In this document: in pieces, positions 13,858-14,572 of the stretch
How positions within the stretch are numbered: the first letter of the stretch is position 1
Layout: each line of letters opens with the position of its first letter
From: Microbacteriaceae bacterium
Lineage (GTDB): Bacteria > Actinomycetota > Actinomycetes > Actinomycetales > Microbacteriaceae
Length of the DNA: 14,572 nucleotides
Direction of reading: 5' to 3'
NCBI GenBank assembly: GCA_947452355.1
Contig: CANGCU010000015.1
Span: 1-14,572 of the forward strand
Notes under the pieces: generated by a model
What the model saw: the letters and a program-made list of their open reading frames with translations, nothing else
The model's database searches: none
What the model was told of the DNA's origin: nothing
Position numbers and translations under genes: made by a program

Positions 13858-14572
13858 GTGAAGATGTCTCACATTCTTCGTTCATTGGCCGTCGCTGCGG
13901 TTTTTGCATTCGTCGCCCCCGTCCCTGCCCAGGCGACAGTGGCCAACCTCAAGGACTGTGCCTTCGGTCCTGCACAGGTGTTCGATGTTCAGTACAACTT
14001 CTCAGGCGGAAACCTTAATATCTCTGGTGTTACTTACCCGTATGGCGGATCGGGCCAATTGAATTCAGGTAACTGGTCCGATGGCGACTACGTGAAGTTC
14101 GTCGACAGCGTGTCGGCCCCCGGCACCCTTGCGCTCGAGCGATTCAATTCGAGCGATGTTTCCCAGGGTCTTCTTGACACCACGGGAACCTTCCGCGCAA
14201 TCGGCGACGACTTCATTTTCTACCTTGGCGGCGGGTTCTACGGAACCGTCATTACGACAGGTGCTGGTTTTGACTACGGCGATGCCGCAACACTCGCCGT
14301 CACCGAAGAGAATCCCTCTAACGCCACTGCACTCGCGTACACCAACTGCATCGAGACACCCATTGCATCGGGTGGCAGCCGCGAAAACCCCGGCGGTAGC
14401 GGTGGCGGTGGCGGTGGCGGCGGGGCAGACCCGACACTTGACCTGAATCTTCACGTCAAAGTTGGTGAAATTCTTGCCGGCAAGGACGTTGAATACACCG
14501 GTGAAGGTTTGATGGCGGATTCCGAATACGTCCTGGAACTGCATTCACAGGTCATCGAACTCGGATCGGGAA
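13858..14572 (+). CDS. Secreted or surface protein, C-terminus beyond the window
   Basis: The frame stays open to the window end, giving 238 visible residues. A Sec signal peptide is clear: MKMSHILR, a hydrophobic core to about residue 22, and a PAQA cleavage site at 23-26. The first mature domain (about 27-168) is rich in Gly, Tyr, Phe and Asp, with two cysteines (C34 and C164) that could close it by a disulfide; I do not recognise it. A flexible linker with eight consecutive glycines (182-189) leads to a second region beginning ADPTLDLNLHVKVGEILAGK, whose YTGEGLMADSEYVLELHS resembles the beta-sandwich repeats of actinobacterial wall-anchored proteins. The GTG at 13858 fits AAAGG six bases upstream; ATG at 13864 is the alternative. 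A sorting signal, if any, would be outside the window. Confidence 0.85.
   Translation, partial: MKMSHILRSLAVAAVFAFVAPVPAQATVANLKDCAFGPAQVFDVQYNFSGGNLNISGVTYPYGGSGQLNSGNWSDGDYVKFVDSVSAPGTLALERFNSSDVSQGLLDTTGTFRAIGDDFIFYLGGGFYGTVITTGAGFDYGDAATLAVTEENPSNATALAYTNCIETPIASGGSRENPGGSGGGGGGGGADPTLDLNLHVKVGEILAGKDVEYTGEGLMADSEYVLELHSQVIELGSG
14401..14424 (+). repeat. Eight-glycine codon tract (GGTGGC repeat)
   Basis: Three GGTGGC units followed by GGCGGG encode eight glycines between the two domains of the secreted protein. It is a low-complexity linker. Because the unit is a multiple of three, slippage would alter linker length without breaking the frame. Confidence 0.7.

Noticed and set aside
14065..14544. 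A 159-codon - strand frame opposite the secreted protein
   Set aside because: The + frame has a textbook signal peptide, ribosome site and domain layout. The antisense frame is low-complexity where it opposes the glycine tract.

Overview
The window is ordinary, very compact actinobacterial chromosome, most likely Micrococcales and probably Microbacteriaceae. The grounds are the mostly G/C-ending codons, GTG starts, the enolase/FtsB-like/DUF501 gene block, and the greA-DUF4307-small membrane protein-uppS-phoH2 order, which matches the Rv1080c-Rv1095 region of Mycobacterium tuberculosis with genes missing. Genes sit tightly together: the longest unassigned gap is about 150 bases, and all three convergent gene pairs overlap at their stop codons. 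I see no insertion sequence, prophage, CRISPR array or defence island.

Layout, left to right. (1) The last codons of a + strand gene run into a convergent polytopic membrane protein of unknown function. (2) Histidyl-tRNA synthetase (hisS) is followed by enolase (eno), an FtsB/DivIC-type division protein and a DUF501 protein joined to it by an ATGA overlap. (3) A type II NADH dehydrogenase (ndh) stands where ppx/gppA often follows, and a tRNA with a UAA anticodon begins 7 bases after its stop. (4) A lemA-htpX membrane quality-control pair follows. (5) On the - strand lies a YcaQ/AlkX-type winged-helix protein, a likely DNA glycosylase, divergent from threonine ammonia-lyase (ilvA) across only 34 bases. 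(6) greA and a DUF4307 membrane protein are on the - strand; divergent from them are a 77-residue membrane protein, a cis-prenyltransferase (uppS family) and PhoH2, a PIN-RNase/PhoH-ATPase fusion. (7) The window ends inside a secreted protein with a signal peptide, a two-cysteine domain, a polyglycine linker and the start of a second domain.

Most genes are housekeeping: translation, glycolysis, respiration, division, transcript cleavage and prenyl-lipid synthesis. The more unusual signals concern gene-end packing, probable leaderless transcripts (a TANNNT box 6-7 bases before ATG at ftsB, lemA and ycaQ), the short-variable-arm tRNA linked to ndh, a DnaA-box-like pair before ndh, the absence of mca from its usual place, and a 17-base AT-rich dyad before the secreted protein. 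I found no convincing new multi-gene system. All family assignments come from reading motifs and remembered family features, not from searches.
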